Shown here piece after piece: positions 25,864 to 35,554 of a stretch of 64,000 nucleotides of DNA. The notes beneath the pieces were generated by a model, which was not told the origin of the DNA, did not search any database, and worked only from the letters and a program-made list of their open reading frames with translations. The DNA is taken from assembly GCF_009711185.1 (NCBI RefSeq), contig NZ_WMIF01000004.1:1-64000 (forward strand), in the 5' to 3' direction. Every line of letters begins with the position of its first letter. Positions within the stretch are counted from its first letter, which is position 1. The DNA comes from Paracoccus limosus (GTDB taxonomy: Bacteria > Pseudomonadota > Alphaproteobacteria > Rhodobacterales > Rhodobacteraceae). The position numbers and the translations under genes are program-made.

Positions 25864-26972
25864 AGGGATTTCTCCTTGCGGGGGAATGCGGTGACCGCGC
25901 CCGGCGTGGCTTCGCGGCCGGGGACGGTGGTCATGGCGGGAAAGATCGCGCCGGCCTCGGCGCGCAGGATGACGCGGCTGCCCTTGCTCAGGCCGCGCGC
26001 CTCGGGGGCGCGGCGCGGCAGATCGACCGGGATCTGCACCGCGCCATCGCTGAGGTCGATGCGCAGCAGCGCCCCGTTCGAGGTACATCGCGTGACCTGC
26101 CAGCGCCCGGCGGGATCGGCCACCGGCACCACGTCATCGGGGCGCAGGAACAGCGTGGCTGGACCATCGGCCAGGGCGCGGCGCGGCAGGCGGCTGGCGT
26201 CCAGCCCCGGTGCCTCAGCCCGGCCGGCATGCATCTGCACCGGCAGCTCGATGGTGGCGCCCATGAAGCCGGCGACGAAACGGCTGGCCGGGTGGTCGTG
26301 GATCTGGTCGGCATTGCCGATCTGCTCGATGCGGCCATCGCCCATCACCACCACGCGGTCGGCCAGTTCAAAGGCCTCTTCCTGATCATGGGTGACAAAG
26401 ATCGTGGTCGAGCCGGTTTCCTCATGCACATTGCGCAGCCATGCGCGCAGGTCGCGGCGCACGGCGGCATCCAGCGCGCCAAAGGGTTCGTCCAGCAGCA
26501 GCACCGTGGGCTGGATCGCCAAGGCCCGGCCAAGGGCCACGCGCTGGCGCTGCCCGCCCGACAATTGCGCCGGATAGCGATCGCCCAGATGCGCGATCTG
26601 CAGGAAATGCAAAAGCTCATCGACCTTGGCGGCGATCACCGCCCGGCCCGGCCGCTCGGCGCGCGGCCGCACCGTCAGGCCAAAGGCGATATTGTCGCGC
26701 ACGCTCATATGCGGAAACAGCGCGTAATGCTGGAACACAAAGCCGATGCGGCGGTCCTGCGCCGCCAGCCGCAGCCAGTCGGCGCCATGCACGGTCAGGC
26801 TGCCGGCATCGGGCCATTCCAGCCCGGCGATGATCTTCAGCAGCGTGGTCTTGCCCGAACCCGACGGACCCAGCAATGCGACCAGCTCGCCGGTCTCGAC
26901 GGTCAGATCGATGCCGCGCAGCACCGAGGTGCCGCCAAAGCTTTTGGTCATATTGTCGATCACGATAGACAT
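25860..26972 (-). CDS. cysA: Sulfate ABC transporter ATP-binding protein CysA
   Basis: A 370-residue ATPase. Walker A GPSGSGKTT is at residues 35-43, with signature LSGGQRQRVALGRALA and Walker B VLLLDEPFGALD; a TOBE-type regulatory region follows after about residue 240. It is the first gene of the operon, ahead of sbp-cysT-cysW, whereas the enteric order puts cysA last. The stop overlaps the sbp start by four bases. Start is the ATG at 26972 with GGAGGG upstream. Confidence 0.95.
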   Translation of the reverse strand: MSIVIDNMTKSFGGTSVLRGIDLTVETGELVALLGPSGSGKTTLLKIIAGLEWPDAGSLTVHGADWLRLAAQDRRIGFVFQHYALFPHMSVRDNIAFGLTVRPRAERPGRAVIAAKVDELLHFLQIAHLGDRYPAQLSGGQRQRVALGRALAIQPTVLLLDEPFGALDAAVRRDLRAWLRNVHEETGSTTIFVTHDQEEAFELADRVVVMGDGRIEQIGNADQIHDHPASRFVAGFMGATIELPVQMHAGRAEAPGLDASRLPRRALADGPATLFLRPDDVVPVADPAGRWQVTRCTSNGALLRIDLSDGAVQIPVDLPRRAPEARGLSKGSRVILRAEAGAIFPAMTTVPGREATPGAVTAFPRKEKSL

Positions 26973-27002
26973 GCGCGTCCCTCCGGATTGCGTGATGAGG
27001 TA

Positions 27003-27323
27003 ACCCTGCCCCGCGCTCTGGGCAAGCCGCGGCGGCGCCCGGCCAACCCGCCCGCCACGAAGGATGTTCCGCCCTGCCCGCCGGTCAGGACCAGCGTTCC
27101 ACCCTGCCCCGGCATTTGGCGGCAAATTTCCGCCGAGCGCAGGCTGGGAAGCAGGCTTGTCCTTATTTCTCCGGGGCTTCGCAGTCTGCGGGGGGCTGGA
27201 TCGCGGAAAGGATGCTGAGGCAGGAAAATCCGATGGTCGCGGATTTAGAGCCGCTGTTTCAGAGCCACGTCGGTGAGTTGCAGGCCGACACACAGCCCGA
27301 ATCGAACCACATGCGGTCAGGCG
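27003..27323. other. Spacer upstream of cysA without a recognisable gene
   Basis: About 320 bases carry no convincing gene. They must contain the leftward cysA promoter. A small symmetric element GGCGG (27118-27122) and CCGCC (27130-27134) around CAAATTT is present and could be an operator. The following 117 bases hold an acetyltransferase relic. Confidence 0.4.
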
Positions 27324-27440
27324 ATGGTCCTGCCGGCGCAGCGACCTTACGAACAGGCGGGCTTTCGCGACGGCCCGCCCTTTGCCGGCGACGGGCCGGA
27401 CCCGATCAGCGTGTTCACGACCCTTGGCCCGGGCGCCTAG
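27324..27440 (+). pseudogene. C-terminal relic of a GNAT acetyltransferase
   Basis: The frame from 27324 to the TAG at 27438-27440 reads QRPYEQAGFRDGPPF then DGPDPISVFTTL, matching the final strand-helix-strand of GNAT acetyltransferases, where the YEQAGF-type Tyr is near the acetyl-CoA site and the SVF segment ends the fold. The catalytic core and acetyl-CoA loop (R/QxxGxG/A) are absent upstream, so this is a decayed remnant. Its stop overlaps the stop of the converging glycosyltransferase gene. Confidence 0.45.
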
Positions 27441-28654
27441 CGCGGGCCAAAGCTTTCGACCCATTCCACCAGTCTGGGCAGGCTCTGGCGTTTCAGGTCA
27501 TAGCCATCAAGGATGGTCTGGCGGGCGGCGGCGCGCAGGCGCGGCGCCTCGGGGTCACCGGCAAGGCCCTGAATCAGCGCCTTTTCCAGCGCCGGAGCGT
27601 CAAAGAACGGCACCAGCCGGCCGTTCTGACCGTCGCGGACCAGTTCGCGCACCGGATCGGTGTCCGAGGCGACGACATGACAGCCCGCCGCCAGCGCCTC
27701 GGTCAGCGACCAGCTGAGGACAAAGGGATAGGTCAGGTAGCAATGCACCCGCGCCACCTGCAGCAGCGATAGATATTGCGCATAGGGCACCCGGCCCAGG
27801 AAATGGATGCGCGACAGGTCCAGCTGGCCGTCAAGCTCGGCCAGCATCGCCGCCGTCCATGTCTCGGCATGCGGCGGCTTGCCGCCATAGCTGACGCCAT
27901 CGCCGCCGATCAGCACCACCTGCGCCTGCGGCCGCGCCCGCATCACCGCCGGCAGCGCGCGCATGAAGCGGTGAAAGCCGCGATAGGGTTCAAGCGAGCG
28001 CGAGACATAGCTCAGCACCTCATCGCCCGCCCGCAGCAGCTGACCATTGGGCAGGGTCAGGCTGGCCTCGGGGTTGGGGCACACGATGTCGGTGTCGATG
28101 CCGTCATGGATCACGGTCAGCTTCTGGCGCAGCTCGGGCGGAAAGCTGGCGGCCTGATATTGCGTCGGCGTCAGCCCCGCATCGGCCTGCACCAGCCCCT
28201 GAATCAGATGCGCCGAACGCGCCAGCGCGGTGATCCGCCCCTCATCCGAGTCGGGCGAGATTTCGGGATCAAAGCCCACGTCCTGCCCCCGCGTGCGATA
28301 AAGCAGCTCGGCATAGACCAGCAGCCGCACCTCGGGCCAGATCTCGCGCAGAAACAGCGTCTCGCCCCAGCCGGAATGGCCAAGGATCAGGTCGGGCGTA
28401 TAGCCGTGCCGGTCGCGCAGGGCCCGGCAGCCGCGCGCCGCCAGCCAGCCGCGTTCGGCATGTTCGGCATAGCTGCGCGCAAGGCCGCGCACCGGATTGG
28501 CGTCAGGCGTCTTGTAGCGCACCACCTGCACCGGCGCGGGCCGGTTGTTGCGTTCGTCGGTCAGCGCCATGACCTCATGGCCGCGCCGGACCAGCGCGGG
28601 CGCCAGATGCAGAAACTGGCCGGGAAAGTTCTGATGGACGAGCAGGATTTTCAT
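27437..28654 (-). CDS. Glycosyltransferase family 4
   Basis: A 405-residue GT-B glycosyltransferase. The N-terminal MKILLVHQNFPGQFLHLAPAL and SYVSRSLEPYRGFHRFMRALP match a group of family-4 proteins, and the donor-sugar region shows HFLGRVPYAQYLSLL with LSWSLTEALAAGCHVVASD and a glutamate in the EALA segment. The acceptor is unknown; surface polysaccharide is likely. Its ATG overlaps the yejF stop by four bases, so it is co-transcribed with the peptide importer, which is unusual. Confidence 0.9.
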   Translation of the reverse strand: MKILLVHQNFPGQFLHLAPALVRRGHEVMALTDERNNRPAPVQVVRYKTPDANPVRGLARSYAEHAERGWLAARGCRALRDRHGYTPDLILGHSGWGETLFLREIWPEVRLLVYAELLYRTRGQDVGFDPEISPDSDEGRITALARSAHLIQGLVQADAGLTPTQYQAASFPPELRQKLTVIHDGIDTDIVCPNPEASLTLPNGQLLRAGDEVLSYVSRSLEPYRGFHRFMRALPAVMRARPQAQVVLIGGDGVSYGGKPPHAETWTAAMLAELDGQLDLSRIHFLGRVPYAQYLSLLQVARVHCYLTYPFVLSWSLTEALAAGCHVVASDTDPVRELVRDGQNGRLVPFFDAPALEKALIQGLAGDPEAPRLRAAARQTILDGYDLKRQSLPRLVEWVESFGPR

Positions 28655-30246
28655 GCGAGCTTGGTCAGGAAGGCCGCCTCGATCAGGCGTTGAGTATAAT
28701 CGTTTTGCGGGTGATCGAAAACCGCATCCGTGCTGCCCTGTTCGACCACCTCGCCCGCGCGCATGACCATGATCTGATGCGACATGGCGCGCACCACGCG
28801 CAGGTCGTGGCTGATGAACAGGAAGGCCAGCCCATGCTTGCGCTGCAAACGCCGCAACAGCTCGACGATCTGGACCTGCACCGTCATGTCCAAGGCGCTG
28901 GTCGGCTCGTCCAGCACCACCAGCCGGGGTCGCAGGATCATCGCCCGCGCAATGGCGATGCGCTGGCGCTGGCCGCCGCTGAATTCGTGCGGATAGCGGT
29001 GCATGCTGGCCGGATCCAGCCCGACCTCGCGCATGATCTCATCGACCATCTCGCGGCGGTTGCGGCCGGGCTCGACCCCATGCACGCCCAGCCCCTCGGC
29101 GATGATCTGTTCGACCGTCATGCGCGGCGACAGGCTGCCATAGGGATCCTGAAACACGATCTGCATGTCGCGGCGCAGGCCCCGCATGGCGCGGCCCTGC
29201 AATTGCGCGATGTCGCGGCCCATGTAAAGGATCGGTCCTTCGCTTGCGATCAGCCGCATCACGGCCAGCGCCAGCGTGGTCTTGCCGCTGCCCGACTCGC
29301 CGACGATGCCCAGCGTCTCGCCCGCGCGAACCGACAGTGTGGCGCCGTTCACCGCCTTCACATGGCCGACGGTGCGGCGCAGGAAACCGCGCTGGATCGG
29401 GAACCAGACCTTCAGGTCGCGCGTCGCCACCACCTCGGGCGGATCGCCCGCCAGCGGCTCGGCCCGGCCCTTGGGTTCGGCGGCAAGCAGCATCCGGGTA
29501 TATTCATGCTGCGGATCGGCAAAGATCTGCGCGGTCGGGCCCTGTTCGACGATCTCGCCGCCCTTCATCACGCAGACCCGGTCGGCGATGCGCCGCACCA
29601 GCCCCAGATCATGGCTGATGAACAGCATCGACAGACGCTCCGAGGCCTTCAGCTCGGCCAGCAACTCCATGATCTGGGCCTGAATGGTCACGTCCAGCGC
29701 CGTCGTCGGCTCGTCGGCGATCAACAGTTCGGGGTCGTTGGCCAGCGCCATGGCGATCATGATGCGCTGACGCTGCCCGCCGGAAAACTGATGCGGGTAA
29801 TCGGCGAGCCGGCTTTCCGGTTCGCGGATGCCGACGCGGGTCAGCAGATCGACGATCCGCGCCCGCGCTTGCGCGCCATGCAGGCGCTGATGCAGCGCAA
29901 GACTTTCGCCCAGCTGCCGTTCCAGCGTGTGCAGCGGGTTCAGCGAGGTCATCGGCTCTTGGAAAATGAAGCTGATGTCATTGCCGCGCACGGCACGCAG
30001 CGCCGCTTCCGAGGCGCCGACCAGCTCGCGCCCGGCGTATTTCACCGAACCTTCCAGCTGCGCGCTGTCGCCAAGCAGGCCGACCGTCGACAGCGCCGTG
30101 ACCGATTTGCCCGAGCCGGATTCGCCCACCAGCGCCACGGTTTCGCCCTTGCCGATGGCAAAGCTGACGCCCTTGACCGCAGGCACCACCTGCCCGTCCT
30201 GACGAAAGCCGATGCGCAGGTTTTCGACTTGCAGAACCGGCGTCAT
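28651..30246 (-). CDS. yejF: Peptide/microcin C-type ABC transporter ATP-binding protein YejF
   Basis: A 531-residue double ATPase. The first half has Walker A GESGSGKSV, signature SGGQRQRIMIAMALA and LLIADEPTTALDVT; the second half has GESGSGKTT, SGGQRQRIAIARAMI and LVVLDEPTSALDMT. Both sites look active. YejF energises YejABE, an importer of oligopeptides that also takes up microcin C in E. coli. Stop and start overlap the neighbours by four bases. Confidence 0.95.
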   Translation of the reverse strand: MTPVLQVENLRIGFRQDGQVVPAVKGVSFAIGKGETVALVGESGSGKSVTALSTVGLLGDSAQLEGSVKYAGRELVGASEAALRAVRGNDISFIFQEPMTSLNPLHTLERQLGESLALHQRLHGAQARARIVDLLTRVGIREPESRLADYPHQFSGGQRQRIMIAMALANDPELLIADEPTTALDVTIQAQIMELLAELKASERLSMLFISHDLGLVRRIADRVCVMKGGEIVEQGPTAQIFADPQHEYTRMLLAAEPKGRAEPLAGDPPEVVATRDLKVWFPIQRGFLRRTVGHVKAVNGATLSVRAGETLGIVGESGSGKTTLALAVMRLIASEGPILYMGRDIAQLQGRAMRGLRRDMQIVFQDPYGSLSPRMTVEQIIAEGLGVHGVEPGRNRREMVDEIMREVGLDPASMHRYPHEFSGGQRQRIAIARAMILRPRLVVLDEPTSALDMTVQVQIVELLRRLQRKHGLAFLFISHDLRVVRAMSHQIMVMRAGEVVEQGSTDAVFDHPQNDYTQRLIEAAFLTKLA

Positions 30247-31349
30247 CGGAAGGTCTTTCTGGGGTCGAAGGCGTCGCGGATGCCTTCAAAGACGAAGACC
30301 AGAAGCGACAGCATGATGGCAAAAGTGAAAAACGCGGTGAAGCCCAGCCATGGCGCCTGCAGGTTCTGCTTGGCCTGCAAGGCCAATTCGCCCAGCGACG
30401 GCGCCGAGGTCGGCAGCCCGTAGCCCAGATAATCCAGCGCCGCCAGCGACGAGATCACCCCGGTCACGACAAAGGGCAGCATGGTCAGCGTCGCGACCAT
30501 GGCATTGGGCAGGATATGGCGGAACATGATGACCCGGTCGCTGACCCCCAGCGCACGCGCCGCGCGGACATATTCAAAGTTGCGCGCGCGCAGAAACTCG
30601 GCCCGGACCACGCCGACCAGCGCCGGCCAGCCGAACAGGATCGAGACAAAGACCAGCAGCCAGAAGCTGCGCCCCAAGATCGCGAACAGGATGATAATCA
30701 CGTAAAGAGAGGGGGTTGAGCCCCATATCTCAAGCAATCTCTGAAAGATCAGATCGGTGCGGCCGCCGAAATAGCCCTGCACCGCGCCGGCGGCGATACC
30801 GATGACCGAGGACACTATCGTTACGATCAGCGTGAACAGGATCGACAGCCGGAACCCATAGATCACCCGCGCCAGCACGTCGCGCGAGGTGTCGTCCGTG
30901 CCCAGCCAATGCGCGGCATCGGGCGCGCTGGGCGCGGTGCCGACATTGTTGATGGTGCGGTAATGATAGGGGATCGGCGGCCAGATCATCCAGCCTTTGG
31001 CGACATCCTGACCACCGACCTTGCCGGTCTCGCGCGCCTCGCGCTCGGTCACCTCGGGGTCGTCCCAACATTCCGGGCGACCGCCGGTCACGATCAGGCA
31101 TTGCACACCGGGGTCGGTATAGATCGCCTCGGTGCCGAAATCGCCGCCAAAGGCCGTCTCGGGGTAGAATTTATAGACCGGGAAATACAGCCCGCCGCGG
31201 TAGCTGACCACGATCGGCTTGTCATTGGCGATCAGCTCGGCAAAGAGCGACAGCACGAAAAGCAACGAAAAGATCATCAGCGACCAGAAGGCACGGCTGT
31301 TGCGGCGGAAGTTCCGCAGCCGGCGCCGGTTCAGCTCGGACAATGCCAT
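30243..31349 (-). CDS. yejE: Peptide ABC transporter permease YejE
   Basis: A 368-residue permease. One N-terminal helix (about 22-41) is followed by a long periplasmic domain with WPPIPYHYRTINNVG and LGTDDTSRDVLARVIYG, then five further helices with the coupling loop VRAARALGVSDRVIMFRH. This N-terminal extension distinguishes YejE from Dpp/Opp permeases. The start at 31349 is preferred over the open upstream frame because [22 protein letters not shown] is the family start; it overlaps the yejB stop by one base. Confidence 0.94.
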   Translation of the reverse strand: MALSELNRRRLRNFRRNSRAFWSLMIFSLLFVLSLFAELIANDKPIVVSYRGGLYFPVYKFYPETAFGGDFGTEAIYTDPGVQCLIVTGGRPECWDDPEVTEREARETGKVGGQDVAKGWMIWPPIPYHYRTINNVGTAPSAPDAAHWLGTDDTSRDVLARVIYGFRLSILFTLIVTIVSSVIGIAAGAVQGYFGGRTDLIFQRLLEIWGSTPSLYVIIILFAILGRSFWLLVFVSILFGWPALVGVVRAEFLRARNFEYVRAARALGVSDRVIMFRHILPNAMVATLTMLPFVVTGVISSLAALDYLGYGLPTSAPSLGELALQAKQNLQAPWLGFTAFFTFAIMLSLLVFVFEGIRDAFDPRKTFR

Positions 31350-32485
31350 CAGCCGGCCCTCCGCTCGAAGTCGATGCGCGGATCGACCAGCACATACATC
31401 AGATCCGACAGGATCCCGACGATCAGGCCCAACATGCCAAAGACGTAAAGCGTGCCAAAGATCACCGGATAATCGCGCTGCACCGCCGCCTCGAAACCCA
31501 GCCGGCCGAGACCGTCCAGCGAAAAGATCGTCTCGATCAGGATAGACGAGCCAAAGAACACGCCCAGAAACATCGCCGGAAAGCCCGCGATCACGATCAG
31601 CATGGCGTTGCGAAAGACATGACCGTAAAGCACCTTGCGCTCGGCCAGACCCTTGGCGCGGGCGGTCATCACATATTGCTTGTTGATCTCGTCCAGAAAG
31701 CTGTTCTTGGTCAAAAGCGTCAGCGTCGCAAAGCTGGAGATCGAGGTCGCGATCACCGGCAGCGTGATGTGCCACAGATAATCCGTCGCTTTGCCCCACA
31801 GGCTGAGGTTGGCGAAATTGTCCGAGGTCAATCCGCGCAGCGGAAAGATCTGCCAGTAACTTCCGCCCGCGAACAGCACCATCAACAGCACCGCGAACAG
31901 GAAGGCCGGGATGGCATAGCCGATGATGATGACGCCGCTGGTCCAGGTATCAAAGGCACTGCCGGCGCGCACCGCCTTGCGGATACCCAAGGGGATCGAG
32001 ATCACATAGGCGATCAGCGTCGACCACAGGCCCAGCGTGATCGAGACCGGCATCTTCTCGACCACCAGATCGATGACCGAGATCGAGCGGAAGAAGCTGG
32101 TGCCGAAATCAAAGCGGACGTAATTGCCCAGCATGATCAGAAAGCGCCGCGCCGCGCCGATCTTTTCCTTGTGGCAATCGGGCGATTTCAGGCTGGGCTC
32201 GCCCTGATGGTTGGCATCGCAGATGGTGCGGGCAAAGCCCATCTGCACCTCAAGCTGGTCCAGAAGCTCGGGCGGGATGCCGCGGGCGCCGGCATATTCG
32301 GTATTCTGCGGCGCGTCGCCGCCGCCCGAGATATTGCGCAGCGCATCGCCCTCGCCCTGAACCTTGGCGATGACCTGTTCGATCGGGCCACCGGGGACGA
32401 ATTGGGTCAGCGTGAAATTGACCAGCATGATGCCGATCAAGGTGGGTATGATCAGCAGCAAACGCCGCAGGATATAGGCTGCCAT
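31349..32485 (-). CDS. yejB: Peptide ABC transporter permease YejB
   Basis: The 378-residue permease begins with the classical [21 protein letters not shown] and has six helices, a periplasmic insert after the first helix and the coupling loop [22 protein letters not shown]. The segment FVPGGPIEQ is conserved in peptide permeases. It pairs with YejE. It lies 46 bases after the yejA stop. Confidence 0.95.
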   Translation of the reverse strand: MAAYILRRLLLIIPTLIGIMLVNFTLTQFVPGGPIEQVIAKVQGEGDALRNISGGGDAPQNTEYAGARGIPPELLDQLEVQMGFARTICDANHQGEPSLKSPDCHKEKIGAARRFLIMLGNYVRFDFGTSFFRSISVIDLVVEKMPVSITLGLWSTLIAYVISIPLGIRKAVRAGSAFDTWTSGVIIIGYAIPAFLFAVLLMVLFAGGSYWQIFPLRGLTSDNFANLSLWGKATDYLWHITLPVIATSISSFATLTLLTKNSFLDEINKQYVMTARAKGLAERKVLYGHVFRNAMLIVIAGFPAMFLGVFFGSSILIETIFSLDGLGRLGFEAAVQRDYPVIFGTLYVFGMLGLIVGILSDLMYVLVDPRIDFERRAG

Positions 32486-32531
32486 CCGCCCCTTTGCTCC
32501 GCTTTCTCTGCGCCGGTCCCCGCGAAGGGGC

Positions 32532-34400
32532 TTAGCGCAGCGCGCCGGATTGTTTCAGTTTTTCCGCCTTATCGGCGTCATACCACCAGAAATCAAGCTC
32601 ACCCAGCGCATAGGGGGGCAGAGTTTCGGGATGCGCAAAGACATCGTAATAGGCGACGGTATGCTCGGCCTTGAACCATTGCGGCACCCAGAAGCGCAGC
32701 GCCCGCAGGCTGCGGTCCAGCGCGTGGGCAGCGGTCAGCATCTCGTCGCGGGTCTTGGCCGCGATCCCGTCCTGGATCAGCCGGTCGATGGCAGGGTTGG
32801 CCAGCCCCATCGCATTGAACACATCGCCGACATTTTCCGAGCCGAAGGTCTGCTCGGTGTCGCTGGTCAGAAAATAGCCCTGTGCCAGCTGCGTGGTCAC
32901 GAGGTCGAAATCATGGCTACGGGTGCGGTTGGTGATCTCGGCATCATCGACGCGGGTATTGACGGCATCGATGCCGACGGCGCGCAGGTTTTGAACAAAT
33001 GGATTTATAACGCGGTCGAAGGTCGCAGAATCGTTCAGAAATTCAACGCGCAGCACCTCGCCCTTCGAATTGCGGCGCATGCCGTCGGCGCCCGGTTTCC
33101 AGCCGGCCTCGTCCAAAAGCTTGGCGGCCTTGCGCATATTGCCGCGATCCAGCTGGGTCTTGCCGCCCTCGGGTTGCAGCACCGCGTCATCGGTCAGCAC
33201 GCTCGGCGGCAGATTCTTGGCCAGCGGCTGCAACAGCGCAAGCTCGGCCTCGGTCGGCTTGCCCTCGGCCATCAGCTCGCTGTTCTGCCAGGGCGAGTTC
33301 ACCCGCGCGTAAAGCCCGTAGAACAGCGTGTCGTTCGACCATTCAAAGTTGAACATCAGCCCCAGCGCCTCGCGCACGCGGATGTCCTGAAACTTGGGCC
33401 GGCGCAGGTTGATCGCCCAGCCCTGCCCGCTGGCGATGCTGCCGTCGGGCAGCGCCTCCTTGCGGACAGCGCCGGATTTGAAGGCCGGGAAATCATAGCG
33501 CGTCGCCCAATGGATCGAGCTGGCCTCGTTGCGGAAGGTATAGACCCCGGCCTTGAATGCCTCGAAGGCACTGTCATAGTCGCCGAAATACTCGATGCGG
33601 ATCTTGTCGAAATTGTGCCGGCCGATATTGATCGGCAGATCCTTGCCCCAGTAATCCGGATTGCGCCGATAGCTGACCGAGCGCCCCATGTCGGCATTAT
33701 CAAAGACATAAGGCCCAGATCCCAGAAACGGCTTGATGCTGGACTGTTCGATATCGCGGTCGTTCTTGCGAAAATCCTCGCGCGAAAAGACGATCTGGCT
33801 GCCGACCGACTGGATCAGGTCGCGGCGCGGATAGCCGGGCTGGAAGTAGAACTTGATGGCGTGATCGTCCAGAACCTCGGCCTTGGCGACCATCTTGGCG
33901 ATGACCGTGCGATATGACGACAGGCCCTTGTCGCGCAAAAGCTCGAATGAAAACAGCACGTCATGCGCGGTCAACGGCGTGCCGTCCGAAAATTTCGCCT
34001 CGAGGCGCAGGTGAAAGATCACCCAGTCGCGGCTTTCGGGATATTCGATCGTTTCGCACAGCAGGCAATAGCTGGCGCCCTGTTCGTCGGCGGTGCCCTC
34101 CATCAGCGGTTCCAGCATGATATTGGCCAGCCCCGCCGCCCGGCCGCGATGGGTATAGGGGTTGTAGCTGTCAAAGCCGCCCGCCGCCCATTCCGAAATT
34201 TCGCCGCCCTTGGGGGCATCGGGGTTCACATAGGGCAGATGCTTGAAATCCGCCGGCAGTTGCGGCTCACCAAAGGTCGAGATCCCGGTTGCGGTGATGT
34301 TCCCGGGCTCCGATCCGGCGGCGGTCTGGGCCTGCGCCAGCCCGGGCAGAACGGCCAGCAGGGCCATGACGGGAAGCGGGCGCAGGGAAAGAATGCTCAT
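32532..34400 (-). CDS. yejA: Periplasmic peptide-binding protein YejA
   Basis: A 622-residue solute-binding protein of the SBP_bac_5 family. The signal peptide spans residues 1-24 (ending GLAQAQ). Family hallmarks include [46 protein letters not shown] and [13 protein letters not shown]. It delivers peptides to YejBE. First gene of the yejABEF-glycosyltransferase operon; the start is set by the signal peptide. Confidence 0.94.
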   Translation of the reverse strand: MSILSLRPLPVMALLAVLPGLAQAQTAAGSEPGNITATGISTFGEPQLPADFKHLPYVNPDAPKGGEISEWAAGGFDSYNPYTHRGRAAGLANIMLEPLMEGTADEQGASYCLLCETIEYPESRDWVIFHLRLEAKFSDGTPLTAHDVLFSFELLRDKGLSSYRTVIAKMVAKAEVLDDHAIKFYFQPGYPRRDLIQSVGSQIVFSREDFRKNDRDIEQSSIKPFLGSGPYVFDNADMGRSVSYRRNPDYWGKDLPINIGRHNFDKIRIEYFGDYDSAFEAFKAGVYTFRNEASSIHWATRYDFPAFKSGAVRKEALPDGSIASGQGWAINLRRPKFQDIRVREALGLMFNFEWSNDTLFYGLYARVNSPWQNSELMAEGKPTEAELALLQPLAKNLPPSVLTDDAVLQPEGGKTQLDRGNMRKAAKLLDEAGWKPGADGMRRNSKGEVLRVEFLNDSATFDRVINPFVQNLRAVGIDAVNTRVDDAEITNRTRSHDFDLVTTQLAQGYFLTSDTEQTFGSENVGDVFNAMGLANPAIDRLIQDGIAAKTRDEMLTAAHALDRSLRALRFWVPQWFKAEHTVAYYDVFAHPETLPPYALGELDFWWYDADKAEKLKQSGALR

Positions 34401-34567
34401 GGGCTCTGGCTGGTCCTTGTGGCTTGTCCGGGGGCGCCCGAGGGGCGCGACCTGCCCGCCACGCTAGGCAGCGCCGCAGGGACGATCAACATGCAAATGC
34501 GTGATCCGCCGGGCGGGCGGGACGCGAGGTTCAGGCGATACCCCGGCCAAGGCGAAATGCCGCACCT

Positions 34568-35554
34568 TCATTGCCCGACCCCGCCGCCGCGCAGCTGCGA
34601 GGCCAGCCGGACCGCGCCGCGACCGCTTTCCTTGACTGCGTAAAGCGCGGCATCGGCGTCGGCCAACATGCGGGCGGTATCGAGCGTAGGATAGTCGCGC
34701 GACTGGCTGAAACCGATGCTGGCGGAAATCTGGCACAGCGCGTCGGCGGTCTCGATCGGGGATTCGATGCGGTGGATGATGCGGCGTCCAAGGTTTTCAA
34801 GATCACCGGCCCGGGTCGATCCGGTCAGCAGCAACAGGAATTCATCGCCTCCGGTGCGGGCGACGCGATCGGTCGCACGTGTCGCACCGCGCAGGATCTG
34901 GGCGACATGTTGCAAGACCTCGTCGCCGGCGGCGTGTCCGTGCTGATCATTCACATCCTTGAAGCGGTCGAGATCGATCTGGCCCAGGGCAAAGGGCACG
35001 GCGGCGGCGTTGCGGGCAGCGACCTCCAGCGCCGCCTCGAAGCCGCGCCGGTTCAGGAGCCCGGTCAGCGGATCGGTCAGCGCCAAAGCCTCGGCGGCCT
35101 CGCGCGCCTCTTCCAGACGGCGGTTGGCGCGGGCCAGCTCCCCCATGACGGCGCGGTTCGCCTCATAGATGAACAGGAACTCCATGGCCAGATCTGCAGG
35201 GGCGAAGTCGGCGTCGGTCAACGAAAAATGCCGCACCGCCTCGACCAGGGCGATGCCAAAGCCAAGGTTCATCAGCAGCCCGTCGCCTAGCGCCACCCCA
35301 TGGCCGCGCAGCGTGATCGCCGGCGCGTCGCGCAGCCGCAGAAAGACGCGCCCGCCCTGCAGCACGCGCGCCACCACCCCGGCCCGCCCCTCGCCCGTCG
35401 GGCGGTCCACGATGAAACAGCGGTCGAAGTCGCGCGCGCCGCCCAGCATCCGCGCCAGCGTCGGACCGACCGAGCGGATCTGGCCGCCGGGGCACAGCTG
35501 CAGATGCATCGGCAATAGCGCGTCCAGCGCGAGGGTGATCTGGTCCTTGGTCAC
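34568..35554 (-). CDS. Diguanylate cyclase with HNOBA-like N-terminal domain
   Basis: A 328-residue protein predicted to make cyclic di-GMP. Residues 1-135 resemble the HNOBA (heme-NO-binding-associated, PAS-like) domain, with LRGHGVALGDGL and FSLTDADFAPADLAMEFLF; a helical linker (136-157) follows; the GGDEF domain starts at LTDPLTGLLNRRGFE. The catalytic GGDEF is intact at residues 235-239 and an inhibitory RxxD (RATD, 226-229) precedes it by five residues. Translation begins at GTG 35554, overlapping the H-NOX stop (GTGA), so the two are synthesised together as sensor and effector. Confidence 0.9.
   Translation of the reverse strand: MTKDQITLALDALLPMHLQLCPGGQIRSVGPTLARMLGGARDFDRCFIVDRPTGEGRAGVVARVLQGGRVFLRLRDAPAITLRGHGVALGDGLLMNLGFGIALVEAVRHFSLTDADFAPADLAMEFLFIYEANRAVMGELARANRRLEEAREAAEALALTDPLTGLLNRRGFEAALEVAARNAAAVPFALGQIDLDRFKDVNDQHGHAAGDEVLQHVAQILRGATRATDRVARTGGDEFLLLLTGSTRAGDLENLGRRIIHRIESPIETADALCQISASIGFSQSRDYPTLDTARMLADADAALYAVKESGRGAVRLASQLRGGGVGQ

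Noticed and set aside
24871..26385. Long plus-strand frame opposite sbp and cysA
   Set aside because: Antisense of two well-defined transporter genes; no start signal or protein features.
28690..30423. 577-residue plus-strand frame opposite yejF
   Set aside because: Antisense shadow: composition is His/Gln/Arg-rich and matches nothing, while yejF has two intact ATPase sites.
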